Assembly (NCBI GenBank): GCA_944323435.1
Contig: CALUSN010000006.1
Location: forward strand, 1-33,473
From: Candidatus Gastranaerophilales bacterium
GTDB taxonomy: Bacteria > Cyanobacteriota > Vampirovibrionia > Gastranaerophilales > Gastranaerophilaceae
Length of the DNA stretch: 33,473 nt
Direction: 5' to 3'
Shown: positions 1 to 10,000 of the stretch, in pieces
Layout of the letters: every line of letters starts with the position of its first letter
How positions within the stretch are numbered: position 1 is the first letter of the stretch
Translations under genes and position numbers: made by a program
Notes under the pieces: model-generated
What the model was told of the DNA's origin: nothing
What the model saw: the letters and a program-made list of their open reading frames with translations, nothing else
Database searches by the model: none

Positions 1-77
1 AGGGCAGAATTTGTTAGCGAGCTGTGCGAGCTTAGAAATTCGGGTGAGGGGTTAAACCAACCCATGGAGGTGTGTGC

Positions 78-3000
78 ATGATAAGCATTAACACCAACCT
101 GGGCTCTTTAATCGTCCAATCGAACTTAAAAAAATCCACAAACGCCCTTAATACCGCAATCGAGCGCATGACAACAGGTTTCAAAATCAACGGCGCTAAA
201 GACAACGCAGCAAACTACAGTATCGTAACCGATATGGATACGCAAATCCGTTCTCTAGAAGTTGCAGAGGATAATGCTAGTATGGCATTAGACCTGCTAT
301 CTACTGCGGATTCGACGTTGGAACTCGTTAACTCACATTTGCAGAGAATAAGGGATTTGGCAGTAACAGCTTCTAATGGAACTTATTCAAAACAATCAAG
401 AGATGCCGTGCAGGCAGAAATCGATGCAAGAAAAGCTGAAATTGAAAGAATAGTTGAAAATGCTGAATATAATGACATAAGGTTGTTTGACTCAATTCAA
501 ACTCTGGCAGATGAAGCTGCGGGTATAAACCTTTACAGTGAGATAGTCGCAGAAATTGATACTACATTTAAAGATCTGGGCATAACATCTGAATCTTTTG
601 AAATTTATGACGCGTCAGGAAGTCGTGTTGGAAGTTTTAGTATAAATCAGAATGATACATTGCAGGATTTTTTCGATATACTTCAAACAAATGGTTTAAC
701 TGCTTCAATCACAGACGGTGTTATAAGTATCGTATCGACAAATGGCGGATATATTCAGGGAGATCTTGCAGATGAGCTGGGTATCAGTACAAATACCAGA
801 ACAATTATTCAGGATACAAGTTACTCCTCAACATTAATGATTGGTCAAACGGTATCAACAACGGCGGATGTGTCTGCAACTCTTGCAGATTTGGGAATTT
901 CAAACAGTTCTTTTGTTATTGCGGATAAAAATAATAATGCCGTTAAAACGGTTCAGGTAAGTTCAACAGAAACAATAGGCGGACTTATAAATACACTGGC
1001 AGCAAACAGTATTACTGCTTCAATGACTAACGGGGTTTTGTCACTGACCTCGGCTGATAATTATACAATAACAGGGGAACTTGCAGGGATTTTAGGAATA
1101 ACGCAAAAAACAGAAACCATTGAATCATCTTATACCCAAACGCTAAATTTACCAATATCTCAGGCTCAGCCGGCTATGTCCGGTACAACAGGTGTTAATA
1201 CGGTAACTTCTGGAAAGTTTATGAAATCAGTTAGCAGGATTAATACTTCAGGTATCAAATCAGTATCAGATGTTCTTTCAGTGTGGGACACAAATTTTTA
1301 TAGAACAATATTAGAGGATCCGAATGCAACGGTTAAGATATCAACAACAGAGGACTTAGAACGTTTGCAGAATTGCAGTGGTACTGTCGAATGTAAACTT
1401 GTTCTTGCTAATAATATTAATGCTTCAAGTATTGACGATTGGGAACCGTTGAGCATTGCTAACTCTTTTGATGGCAATGGATATACTATCTCCAATTTAA
1501 CATCAACACAGGGTGCTTTTTTAGAGGTTAATGAACGGGATGATAATACTGATATAGAGATTAAAAATTTAGGACTTGTTAACATTAATATTGATAAAAC
1601 AGGTGATTATACAGGTACTGTGGGAGCTCTTTTTGATATAGGTTATTTGCAAAGCGATGCAGCTACTTTAGTAGACAATTGCTTTGTTACGGGTTCAATA
1701 ACAACAGGTGATGTATATATAGGAGGGATTACTGACACTCCTAATGATGATACAAAAATTTCTAATTGTTACACAGATCTGTCTATTCAATGGACTCCTG
1801 TAGATGAGGGTAATCCTTTTGGAGATATAGAAAATGTGCATATAGGAGGCATAGCTGGTATAATTAACGCAAATCGGAAAGTAGATATATCAAATTGCTA
1901 TTCTAATGCAAGAATTACAATGTCAGCCGGACAAGGTATAGCACAAATAGGCGGCATAGTAGGATTGGTCGGTTTTTCTTCTACTGCCGGTTTAAAAAAT
2001 GATATCGGGGAGGTTAATATATCAAATGTGAGATTTACAGGAACAATTAATACAGACAATATAAATGCAGCAGGTGGTATTATAGGTGCCTATATCTCTA
2101 AAAATACGTTAACGCTTTCAAATGCATATTTTGATGGAGCTTTTACAGGTTCAAAAAGCGACAAAGCAGGAACTATAGCAGGAGTATGTCCTACGCCGGC
2201 AAATGTAAATATATCTTCTGTGAACTCTGCAAATTCATCTAACCCGCTTATTTATAACTGGGGTGTAAATCAAATAAATTTAAATTCCACATTATCTGAT
2301 ATAGGTATAACTAATGGAGATATAATGATACTTAACAAAAATATAAAATCTGGTAATGATAGTTTTGATATTTATGATATTTATGGCTCAAAAACGATAT
2401 CAGAATTTTTTAGCGAATTGGAAGCGTACGATATAAAAGGAACCATAAGTAACCAAAATATAATTTTCTCGTGTGAAGGGGATTGGTATTTTGATAAAGA
2501 TGATACTTATATTATGAATACAGCATCTAATGCCTGGGTATTAATTTCCGATCATATAATAAATTATTCCACAATCTATTCCAACACAACATCTTCCAAC
2601 TTGTCACAAAATACTACACAAACAATAACCAATTCTTCTACACTTGGCAGTTTGGACGGGTATTCAAACGGTAATGGAGAAGTTGTTATTAATAAAGATG
2701 GAAAAGTATATGCAACAGTTACATTGAGCACAACAGACACTATCGCGGATTTGATTTCAAAACTTTCAAACTATGGTATAACAGGAACACTCCAGAACGG
2801 ACTGCTTTCATTTGAAGCTCCGGGAAATACAACCCTTGATTCAGCTAACGGAGGAAGCAACATATTAGATGTATTACATATAGGTTCGGCGCAGCATACA
2901 GAAAATATCTTATATAACAACTCTGGTTCAAAATATTTATCTTATTCCGACAATCAGGGTGGCTCTCAGTCGGGTGGAGATACAAAACCGCCGGAAAAAC

Positions 3001-3389
3001 CGGAATATAATGGCGGGATTATTTTTAACGTTATAGGCGGAAATCCTGATGATTTTATTCAAATTGATTTAAGCTTTGATTTTGTTCTTGACATTGACGT
3101 TTCAACAGATGAGACAGCCAGAATCGGAATAGAAAATATTGACCGCGCGCTTTCTGCAGTTCAAGCAAAACAAACAGAAATAGGCGCAGTAGAAAATCGG
3201 TTTGAATCAGTTCTGGAGGAAATATCTACCAAATATGAAAACCTTGTCTCCTCGCGTACAACCCTGCGTGATGCGGATATTGCGGAGGTTTCGAGCGAAT
3301 ATATCTGCAACCAGATTCTCCAGCAAGCTTCTGCAACCCTTCTTGCAACTGCCAATCAGACGCCTGCAATTGCACTGCAGTTGTTGTAG
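78..3389 (+). CDS. Giant flagellin with GLUG-type insert
   Basis: Structural subunit of the flagellar filament, exported by the flagellar type III system. The N-terminal ~138 residues (start MISINTNLGSL, then NSHLQRIRDLAVTASNG) and the C-terminal ~95 residues (IGAVENRF, LRDADIAEVSSEY, ending in ALQLL) are classic D0/D1 flagellin helices. Between them lie about 870 extra residues, giving 1103 aa against 270-500 for ordinary flagellins. The core has IN-like modules near residues 161-238 and 264-343, a GLUG-like beta-repeat region near 393-713 (FDGNGYTISNL, then repeated GGI(V/A)G with SNCY), two more IN-like modules near 736-808 and 853-935, and a Gly/Pro hinge near 958-980. I chose ATG 78 because GGAGG at 66-70 lies 7 nt upstream; a GTG at 72 would add two residues. 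The family is certain; the role of the insert is unknown. Confidence 0.93.
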   Translation: MISINTNLGSLIVQSNLKKSTNALNTAIERMTTGFKINGAKDNAANYSIVTDMDTQIRSLEVAEDNASMALDLLSTADSTLELVNSHLQRIRDLAVTASNGTYSKQSRDAVQAEIDARKAEIERIVENAEYNDIRLFDSIQTLADEAAGINLYSEIVAEIDTTFKDLGITSESFEIYDASGSRVGSFSINQNDTLQDFFDILQTNGLTASITDGVISIVSTNGGYIQGDLADELGISTNTRTIIQDTSYSSTLMIGQTVSTTADVSATLADLGISNSSFVIADKNNNAVKTVQVSSTETIGGLINTLAANSITASMTNGVLSLTSADNYTITGELAGILGITQKTETIESSYTQTLNLPISQAQPAMSGTTGVNTVTSGKFMKSVSRINTSGIKSVSDVLSVWDTNFYRTILEDPNATVKISTTEDLERLQNCSGTVECKLVLANNINASSIDDWEPLSIANSFDGNGYTISNLTSTQGAFLEVNERDDNTDIEIKNLGLVNINIDKTGDYTGTVGALFDIGYLQSDAATLVDNCFVTGSITTGDVYIGGITDTPNDDTKISNCYTDLSIQWTPVDEGNPFGDIENVHIGGIAGIINANRKVDISNCYSNARITMSAGQGIAQIGGIVGLVGFSSTAGLKNDIGEVNISNVRFTGTINTDNINAAGGIIGAYISKNTLTLSNAYFDGAFTGSKSDKAGTIAGVCPTPANVNISSVNSANSSNPLIYNWGVNQINLNSTLSDIGITNGDIMILNKNIKSGNDSFDIYDIYGSKTISEFFSELEAYDIKGTISNQNIIFSCEGDWYFDKDDTYIMNTASNAWVLISDHIINYSTIYSNTTSSNLSQNTTQTITNSSTLGSLDGYSNGNGEVVINKDGKVYATVTLSTTDTIADLISKLSNYGITGTLQNGLLSFEAPGNTTLDSANGGSNILDVLHIGSAQHTENILYNNSGSKYLSYSDNQGGSQSGGDTKPPEKPEYNGGIIFNVIGGNPDDFIQIDLSFDFVLDIDVSTDETARIGIENIDRALSAVQAKQTEIGAVENRFESVLEEISTKYENLVSSRTTLRDADIAEVSSEYICNQILQQASATLLATANQTPAIALQLL

Positions 3390-3397
3390 GGCAGTGC

Positions 3398-3529
3398 AAA
3401 ACTTTCCCGCTCGCCCCATTGGGGAGAGCGAAAAGTTGAAAACCTCTCCCGCAAAGCGAGGGGAAAAATTAAAAAAACTCCCAAAGGAAAGAGGGAAAAA
3501 GTTGAAAACCTTTCACAAAAAGCGAGGGG
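3398..3529. repeat. Tandem 33-bp repeats behind the flagellin
   Basis: Three consecutive 33-bp units occupy 3431-3463, 3464-3496 and 3497-3529. The first and third are close copies (both begin AAAAGTTGAAAACC and end AAGCGAGGGG); the middle is diverged. A further 33-bp segment at 3398-3430 begins with AAAA and forms a hairpin (CGCTCGCCCC / GGGGAGAGCG arms, loop ATT). Open frames here are low-complexity Lys/Arg/Glu and are not believable genes. The rest of the spacer to 3747 is AT-rich with no gene seen. Confidence 0.7.
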
Positions 3530-3747
3530 AAGGCGCGCTGGCGGTCGATTATTTATTTTTTGGTACGGCAGTAACCGCTCAATACCGTTGCGATTGTTTC
3601 TTGAATCCACCCCGCAATAAATATTAAGTTTTGTAACAAATTTTTCTTCTTTTGAAATTGCATATTTTTTAAATACTTTATATATATGTAAGATGTGAGT
3701 TACATAAAAGATTTAATCCCTAAATCCCTTCCTAACTAATTTTCCAG

Positions 3748-3774
3748 CTTCTCCTCCAAGAGAAGTTTTTTTTT
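3748..3774 (+). terminator. Intrinsic terminator, plus strand
   Basis: A 6-bp stem CTTCTC / GAGAAG with a 6-nt loop is followed by nine T residues. It would end transcription from the flagellin side and abuts the stop codon of the convergent DnaJ-like gene. No T-run follows the hairpin on the minus strand. Confidence 0.75.
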
Positions 3775-4795
3775 AGCTTAATTTCTGAATCTTTTTATAT
3801 AAATCAACAACTTCTTTTGTCATATTTTTGGGAATAACTATTTTAATTTTTGCGTTTAAATCACTGTAGCCGGAGGTTTTCGGCAACCCCATTTGTTTAA
3901 GTCTCAACGACTGTCCGCTTGAAACTCCGGCAGGAATTTTAATATTTATTTTCCCATGCAAAGTGGCTATTTCTTTAGAACAACCCAGAACAGCCTCAGG
4001 AGGAGTTATTTCTACTTCTTTTACAAGATTTTCTCCATCAAAATCATATTCGCTGTCTTTAAAGTGAACTACAAAATACAAATCGCCTTTATTGCCGTAA
4101 GCATCAGATTTTCCCTCGCCTTTAAGACGAACTTTTTTACCTTCAGTGATTCCCTTCGGTAATTTTACTTTTACGGTTTTGGGGTGTGATACTATACCAG
4201 TCCCGCCGCAATTTGAGCAGTATCCGTTTCCGTTACACTGGGTGCACTTTTCTATATCATTAAATGTAACTGATATTGGTTTTCCGTCAAAAATTTCTTT
4301 TGCTGTCACATTAAGATTTTTAGTTATATCTAAGTCTTCAGGCTTTGGTTGTCTTGTTCTTTTCTGTCCTGCAGAGCCGCCCCCTCCGGTAAAATCAAAA
4401 CCTCCGTAATTGCGTCCGGCTCTCTGGTTTCCCATATTTCCCATCATATCGCCGAATAAAGAACTGAAAAAGTCTGAGAAGCCGCTTCCGCCGAAATCAA
4501 AGCTTTGAGCCCCGCCCTGATTAAAATTAAAACTGAAGTTTTCAAATCCGGGAGGAGGGGTATAATCTGCCCCGCCCTGCCAGTTAGAGCCCAAACTGTC
4601 GTAACGCTGCCGTTTCGCTTTATCTGATAAAACTTCATAAGCTTCGTTTATGTCTTTGAATTTCTCTTCAGCTTCTTTTGTTTTATTTACGTCAGGATGA
4701 TATTTTCTTGCAAGTTTCCGGTATGCGGACTTAATTGCTGCAGCGTCAGCATCTCTTGAAACTCCGAGTATTTCATAATAATCTTTATATTTCAT
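3773..4795 (-). CDS. DnaJ-family co-chaperone with half zinc finger
   Basis: Hsp40 co-chaperone expected to stimulate DnaK ATPase and deliver clients in the cytoplasm. The J domain covers residues 1-68 with the invariant HPD at 33-35. A Gly/Phe-rich linker runs from about 72 to 145. The C-terminal substrate-binding beta domains follow from about 155 to 335. The zinc region is reduced: only CTQCNGNG and CSNCGGTG (Cys 184, 187, 193, 196) remain, where DnaJ has four CxxCxGxG motifs. The protein is 340 aa, shorter than DnaJ (~375) and nearer to CbpA, which has no zinc finger at all. The start [12 protein letters not shown] is the family's normal N-terminus. No grpE or dnaK lies nearby, so this is probably an accessory Hsp40. 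Confidence 0.9.
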   Translation of the reverse strand: MKYKDYYEILGVSRDADAAAIKSAYRKLARKYHPDVNKTKEAEEKFKDINEAYEVLSDKAKRQRYDSLGSNWQGGADYTPPPGFENFSFNFNQGGAQSFDFGGSGFSDFFSSLFGDMMGNMGNQRAGRNYGGFDFTGGGGSAGQKRTRQPKPEDLDITKNLNVTAKEIFDGKPISVTFNDIEKCTQCNGNGYCSNCGGTGIVSHPKTVKVKLPKGITEGKKVRLKGEGKSDAYGNKGDLYFVVHFKDSEYDFDGENLVKEVEITPPEAVLGCSKEIATLHGKINIKIPAGVSSGQSLRLKQMGLPKTSGYSDLNAKIKIVIPKNMTKEVVDLYKKIQKLS

Positions 4796-4893
4796 TGTTA
4801 ATCCTTCATATTTCTTTATATTTAAATATTAATACAAAAATATGTAAAACCGGTCAAAGTTAATTTTTTTTTAATAATACAATTCTTTATTTG

Positions 4894-4902
4894 TGATAAA
4901 AT
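4894..4902 (+). promoter_or_regulatory. Extended -10 promoter of the pseudo-kinase operon
   Basis: TGATAAAAT at 4894-4902 fits an extended -10 box. AAAGGA at 4909-4914 serves as ribosome site 10 nt before ATG 4925. No good -35 is seen. Confidence 0.45.
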
Positions 4903-4924
4903 ACATTCAAAGGATTTAAGAATC

Positions 4925-6010
4925 ATGGATATAAAAAAGATATTGTTTAAAACTAATTCTATAGATGTGGAGAAAGCTCTTCCGGATGCACTTGTGCTTT
5001 GTTCAAAAGACGGAAAAATTCAATGGGTTAATGATGCTGCTGCAGAAATTTTTGAAACCTCAAAAATGCATTTGTTAACCTCAAAAATTTCTGATTTTAT
5101 TGAAAATCCTGTTAATCTTATCAACAATTCTATTATTATGCATCGCCCTGTTATAACAAAAAAAATTGACAGGGAAGTTTATTTTGATATGACAGCCCGC
5201 GAAATTGAAGAGGGATATGTTTTAGATTTCAGAGATTCTTTTGTTCCGGAGCCTAAAGATGCTAACTGGTCGGAAAACAATAATGTGAATAGGGAAAAGA
5301 ATAAATTTTTGCTTAAACTGTCTAATGATTTAAAATCTCCGATTCAATCAATTGTAGGTTTTTCTCAGGCAATGGCAGACGGTCTGGGCGGTGAGTTGAA
5401 CGCACAACAGGAAAAATATATTAAAATAATTAATAAAAATTCTTCTGATTTAATGTATTTTATAGACAAGCTGCTGGAGCTTTCACAAACAGAGTCTGAT
5501 TTAAAAAAGCCAGATAAAAAAATTTTTGATATCTTAAGTCTTGTACAGTCCGTAGTAAAATTCAATGAACAACTTTTTTCCGATAAAGAAATAAAGATTA
5601 GTATATGTACACAGGAAAACTTTAGTAAAACAATTACAAATGATGACGAAATAATTAAACAAATTGTTCAGAATTTGTTAGAAGTTATATACAAAGCAAT
5701 TGATATGGGAGAAGTTACTATTACACTTTCAAATCCGGATGATGAATTTATTTCTTCAAAGAATCTTACACCGGCAAGTTATACACTTATAAATTTTGCA
5801 AGCAATTCTTTACTTCTTGCTGAAAATGATTTAGAATGTATGTTTGATCCTTATAAAATAATTGATACTTCAAACAAAAAAAATATTTTAAGAGCAATTA
5901 TTCTGTCCGGAGTAAAGAATATGGTTCAATCAATTGGCGGTATTGTCTGGGTGGAATCTAAAATTTTAAAAAATACAACTTTCAATGTATTAATTCCTGA
6001 TAAGCGTTAG
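4925..6010 (+). CDS. PAS/histidine-kinase-like protein lacking catalytic residues
   Basis: The fold of a soluble PAS sensor histidine kinase is recognisable. A PAS-like domain covers about 15-105 (ALVLCSKDGKIQWVNDAAAEIF). An HisKA-like dimerisation helix follows at about 125-190 (FLLKLSNDLKSPIQSIVGFS), then a HATPase-like domain at about 205-359 ending GGIVWVES...NTTFNVLIP. The phosphoacceptor His is replaced by Asn134 (codon AAT, 5324-5326), where the family has SHELRTP. The N-box Asn is replaced by Val (NLLEVIYKAI for NLLSNAIKF). The DTGxGI loop reads FASNSLLL and the GTGLGL loop is absent. The frame is intact, so it is probably a pseudokinase acting by binding rather than phosphotransfer. 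No response regulator is adjacent. It lies 20 bp before the ABC ATPase gene, probably in one operon. No membrane segment is seen. Confidence 0.85.
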   Translation: MDIKKILFKTNSIDVEKALPDALVLCSKDGKIQWVNDAAAEIFETSKMHLLTSKISDFIENPVNLINNSIIMHRPVITKKIDREVYFDMTAREIEEGYVLDFRDSFVPEPKDANWSENNNVNREKNKFLLKLSNDLKSPIQSIVGFSQAMADGLGGELNAQQEKYIKIINKNSSDLMYFIDKLLELSQTESDLKKPDKKIFDILSLVQSVVKFNEQLFSDKEIKISICTQENFSKTITNDDEIIKQIVQNLLEVIYKAIDMGEVTITLSNPDDEFISSKNLTPASYTLINFASNSLLLAENDLECMFDPYKIIDTSNKKNILRAIILSGVKNMVQSIGGIVWVESKILKNTTFNVLIPDKR

Positions 6011-6030
6011 GGGAGCGGGTAATAAAGTTT

Positions 6031-7059
6031 ATGAGCGGTGTATTGCTGAAAAATCTTGTAAAGAGTTATGACGGAACTAAAAATGTAATAGACAATATTA
6101 ATCTTGAAATCAGGGATAAAGAATTTATTGTGCTGGTCGGCTCTTCAGGCTGCGGAAAGTCTACAATTTTAAGACTTATTGCCGGGCTTGAAGAAATTAC
6201 TGCCGGTGAAATTTTGATTAATGAAAGAGTTGTTAACAATATTCATCCAAAAGACAGAGATATTGCGTTTGTTTTTCAGAGTTATGCACTATATCCGCAT
6301 ATGAGCGTGTATGATAACATTGCATTTGGTTTAAAAATGCGTAAGTATCCGAAATCTGAAATTTATACAAAAGTCAGGGAGGTTGCAAAATCACTTAATT
6401 TGGACGAGCTTTTGGACAGAAAACCCCGGCAGCTTTCCGGCGGTCAAAGACAGAGAGTTGCACTCGGGCGGGCTATTGTAAGAAATCCTCAAGTTTTTTT
6501 GATGGACGAGCCGCTTTCAAATCTGGACGCAAACTTGCGTATACAAATGCGTTCCGAAATAAAAAAACTGCATCAAAAACTTCAAACAACATTTATCTAC
6601 GTTACCCACGATCAAACAGAAGCTTTGACAATGGGTGACAGAATTGTTGTTTTAGATAAAGGAAAAATTCAACAGGCTGATACTCCTGATATTATTTATA
6701 ACAAGCCTAAAAATAAATTTGTAGCAGGATTTATAGGGCAGATGAATTTTATTGATACCAATATAGAAAATGGAAGGTTTAAAATTCTGGATAAGGAGTT
6801 TTATATTCAAAAAGATATACAGGGGGCTGTAACTGTCGCTATAAGAGCCGAAAAGATGATTAACGGAAATGAGGTAATATCTGTTTGTCCTGAAATTATT
6901 GAAATGACTGGCGGAGAAAGAATTATTTATTTTAACCTGAACGGGAGTAAATGCTCTGCAAGACTTCCTCTAGATTATCCGATAGGAGAATCTGTTCAGT
7001 TGAAAATTTCTGTGAATGACATGTATTTCTTTGATAAGAAAACAGGAGAAGTTATTTAA
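6031..7059 (+). CDS. MalK/UgpC-type ABC transporter ATPase
   Basis: ATP-binding subunit of an ABC importer of the carbohydrate type, acting at the inner face of the cytoplasmic membrane. Walker A GSSGCGKST is at residues 37-45, the Q-loop is VFQSYALYPHM, the signature is LSGGQRQRVALGRA near 135, Walker B is VFLMDEPLSNLD, and the H-loop is VTHDQTEA. A TOBE-like C-terminal domain begins near 240 (VAIRAEKM). The length of 342 aa is slightly short for MalK (~370). No permease or substrate-binding gene is near, so it may be a shared ATPase for several permeases, as MsmK or MsiK is in other bacteria. It follows the pseudo-histidine kinase by 20 bp and precedes the AsmA gene by one base. The substrate cannot be told from the sequence. 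Confidence 0.9.
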   Translation: MSGVLLKNLVKSYDGTKNVIDNINLEIRDKEFIVLVGSSGCGKSTILRLIAGLEEITAGEILINERVVNNIHPKDRDIAFVFQSYALYPHMSVYDNIAFGLKMRKYPKSEIYTKVREVAKSLNLDELLDRKPRQLSGGQRQRVALGRAIVRNPQVFLMDEPLSNLDANLRIQMRSEIKKLHQKLQTTFIYVTHDQTEALTMGDRIVVLDKGKIQQADTPDIIYNKPKNKFVAGFIGQMNFIDTNIENGRFKILDKEFYIQKDIQGAVTVAIRAEKMINGNEVISVCPEIIEMTGGERIIYFNLNGSKCSARLPLDYPIGESVQLKISVNDMYFFDKKTGEVI

Positions 7060-7060
7060 T

Positions 7061-10000
7061 ATGAAAAAAAAATATAGAAATTTAATAATTACAGTAGTTA
7101 TTATACTTGCATTTTGTGTATCGGTTTGTTTTATTCCGATTGACGCAACACGTTTTATACCTTCAATTGAAAAACAAGTTACAAAAGATTTAGGAATTAA
7201 TATACATATAGAACGTTTAATTTTGCGTTTAGGTCCGTCATTAAAAGTAAAAGCACCTGCTATGCATATTATGTATGAGGACGGACAAAAATTCGGACAG
7301 TTTACAAATGTAAAATTTTTTATTCCCTGGTCATCACTGTTTAAAAATGAATTCATAATAAAAAGATTATATGCAGATAAATTTGTTCTGAAATTAAAGT
7401 CAGATGATAAATACCTGAATAAATTAACAGCAAAATTAAATTCCAAAGATTTTGACGAGGTTCCGAATTTGAGACTAAAGGGGTACAGCATTTCGTACTG
7501 TGATTGTGATTCTAAAAAGCAATATAAATTAAGCGGAACCGCTTTAAACTTAACTAAAGTTGCAAGTTATCAAAATTTTCAGCTTAAAACTTTGGGAGAA
7601 TTTTTTATAAATGATAAGAAATATATTTCCTATGACATATCAGTACTTCCTAACATAAAAATACCTGCGAAAAGTTTTCAGTTTGATATTATATCATTCC
7701 TGAACCAGATGGAAGATTTGGATTTTTATTCCGACATAATTGCTGATTTAAAATTATATAGCACTCTGAGCGGTGAGACACAGATTTCGGGTCTTGTTAA
7801 CATTGATAACATTTCTGTACTTGATCCGGTCAGAAAATCACCTAAAAGTTTTATTTATTTGACTTTTTTAGGCGATAAAGTCGGAGTCTTATCTAATATA
7901 TATGCGGCAAAAGATAAAAGGGTATATATTGACGGTGTTATAAATAATTCAAAGAAAAAAAGCGTTGATTTAAAAGTAAAAACAGATGAAATAAAAATAC
8001 AGGATTTATATCCAAAAATTAAACTTATGGCTGATTTATCACGCTTCAAAGCAATAAGTACAATAGACGGAAAAGTAAAAGCGGATTTTTCGGTAAAAGG
8101 CGATTTCAGTAAGCTGAAATCCTCCGGCTTTTTGACTGTAAAAGAAGGTACTATCAAAGCAAACGGTATTGATATAAACAATATTTCTTCAGAAATAGAT
8201 TTTTCAAATAATATTATAAATATTACAAATGCAGTCGGCTATGTAAATAATGCGCCTATAATGGTAAAGGGCAGTATAAATAAAAACATTGATATTGAGC
8301 TTTTGATGAACAAGGTTGAGTTAAAACACCTCCTGCCTTCATCTCTTGGTATAAAAAGCGGCATTGCTTCCATTGTTGCCAATTTAAGCGGTACACCGGA
8401 AAATATAATTCATAAAGAAAATATACAGATAGAAAATTTTAAATGTACAAAAAATAAAAACAGCCTTGCATTTTCAAATCTTAAAATTGACACGAATAAA
8501 GAAAATACTGCTTATGTCAACAATATAACAATCAATACAGATAAAACCGAAATGATTAAATTGCCTCTTTTAAAATTGTATATAGACAGAGATGCTATAA
8601 CCGTTCCGGAAACGAACATTTTTATGCCGAATTCAAAATTAAAAGCAAAGGCAGATATAACAAATTACAATACAAAGGATTTGTCCTTTAATCTGAGTTT
8701 AAACGGTTTTATAAATTCCCGTGACATAAAATGTATTAAGTCAAATTTTGCGGCATATCCGGTTAAACTGTCAGTAAACGGAGACAGCAAAGTCCAAAAT
8801 CTTTGGGTTCAGATTTTAATGGAAAAGGCTTTAATTTTAGATGAGCCGGCTATAATAAATGTTGTTTCCAGAATAGAAGGCAATAATGCTAAGATTGAAG
8901 ATTTAAGCATTTCATCTTTTACCGGAAAACTATCAAATGAATTTAAAGCAAATCTTAAAGGGCAAAAGAAGCTTATAGTTTCCGGAAATATTGAGAGTTT
9001 GACAAAACCTGTCCTGAAAAATATCAGAATTTATATTCCGCAGCAGTTGAATATTTCGTTTTTTAACACTATTGCTCAGCTAAAAGGCGACTTGTTTATA
9101 AACGGAAGTATCGACAAGCCTGAAATTGTCGGGCAATTAACTGCACAAAACATAATTAATCAGTTTTTACAGCTTGCGGTAAACAACTTAACAATAGATT
9201 TTAATAAGTCTATTGCAATCTTAAATGCCCCGCAATTTAAGATTGGAGATTCTGTTATGGGTATAAATTCTACTCTCTCTACAGATATTTCACGCGGGGT
9301 GGTTGTAAAAAATTTAAATATAAAATCTAAATATCTGAATACAGATACATTTTTAATGTACAAAGACAGCCCTGCATTTAACTTTATGCCTGTTACAATC
9401 AATCAGGGCAGCATATATTCTGAAAAAGTACTGGCAAATATATATAATTCTCCGCTTTATCTTTCAGCATTGTCCGCTGATATAGCTTTGAAAGACAATG
9501 TTTTATCCTTAAGCAATATTTCTTCTGAATTGTTTAACGGCAAATTAGCCGGAGCATTTGATTTTAATCTTAAGGATGAACATTTTAATTCTTCAATACA
9601 GGCACGAGGTGTAAGTGCGGCACCGATATTTGACATAATTTCAACAAGGAAAGATTCCGTGAGCGGAATTATGGATTTTGATACAATATTAGGCGGAAAT
9701 TTAAGTTCAAAGCAATCTTTAAACGGCAAAATAAAGTTTATTGTAAATAACGGCAGAATGGGAACCCTGGGAAAACTTGAACATTTATTGTATGCCCAGA
9801 ACGTAATTGCCGATAATATGCTCAGGACATCTCTAAGCGTTGTAACAAAAGCAATTATATTGAAAGATACCGGCTTATTTAAATACCTGCGGGGAGATAT
9901 AGAACTCAAAGACGGAATAGCTGATATTGCATTTTTACAATCGCAGGGACCTCTTATGTCATTGTTTATAAAAGGTGCGTACAATCCAGATACAGATTAT

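Noticed and set aside
3202-3627. Open frame of 141 codons over the flagellin 3' end and repeats
   Set aside because: Overlaps the certain flagellin gene in another frame and then translates low-complexity 33-bp repeats.
4925-6010. Functional two-component sensor kinase
   Set aside because: The phosphoacceptor His and ATP-binding loops are missing and no response regulator is adjacent.
7016-7060. Upstream start for the AsmA-family gene
   Set aside because: It would overlap the ABC ATPase by 44 bp; ATG 7061 begins a normal signal-anchor and follows GGAG.
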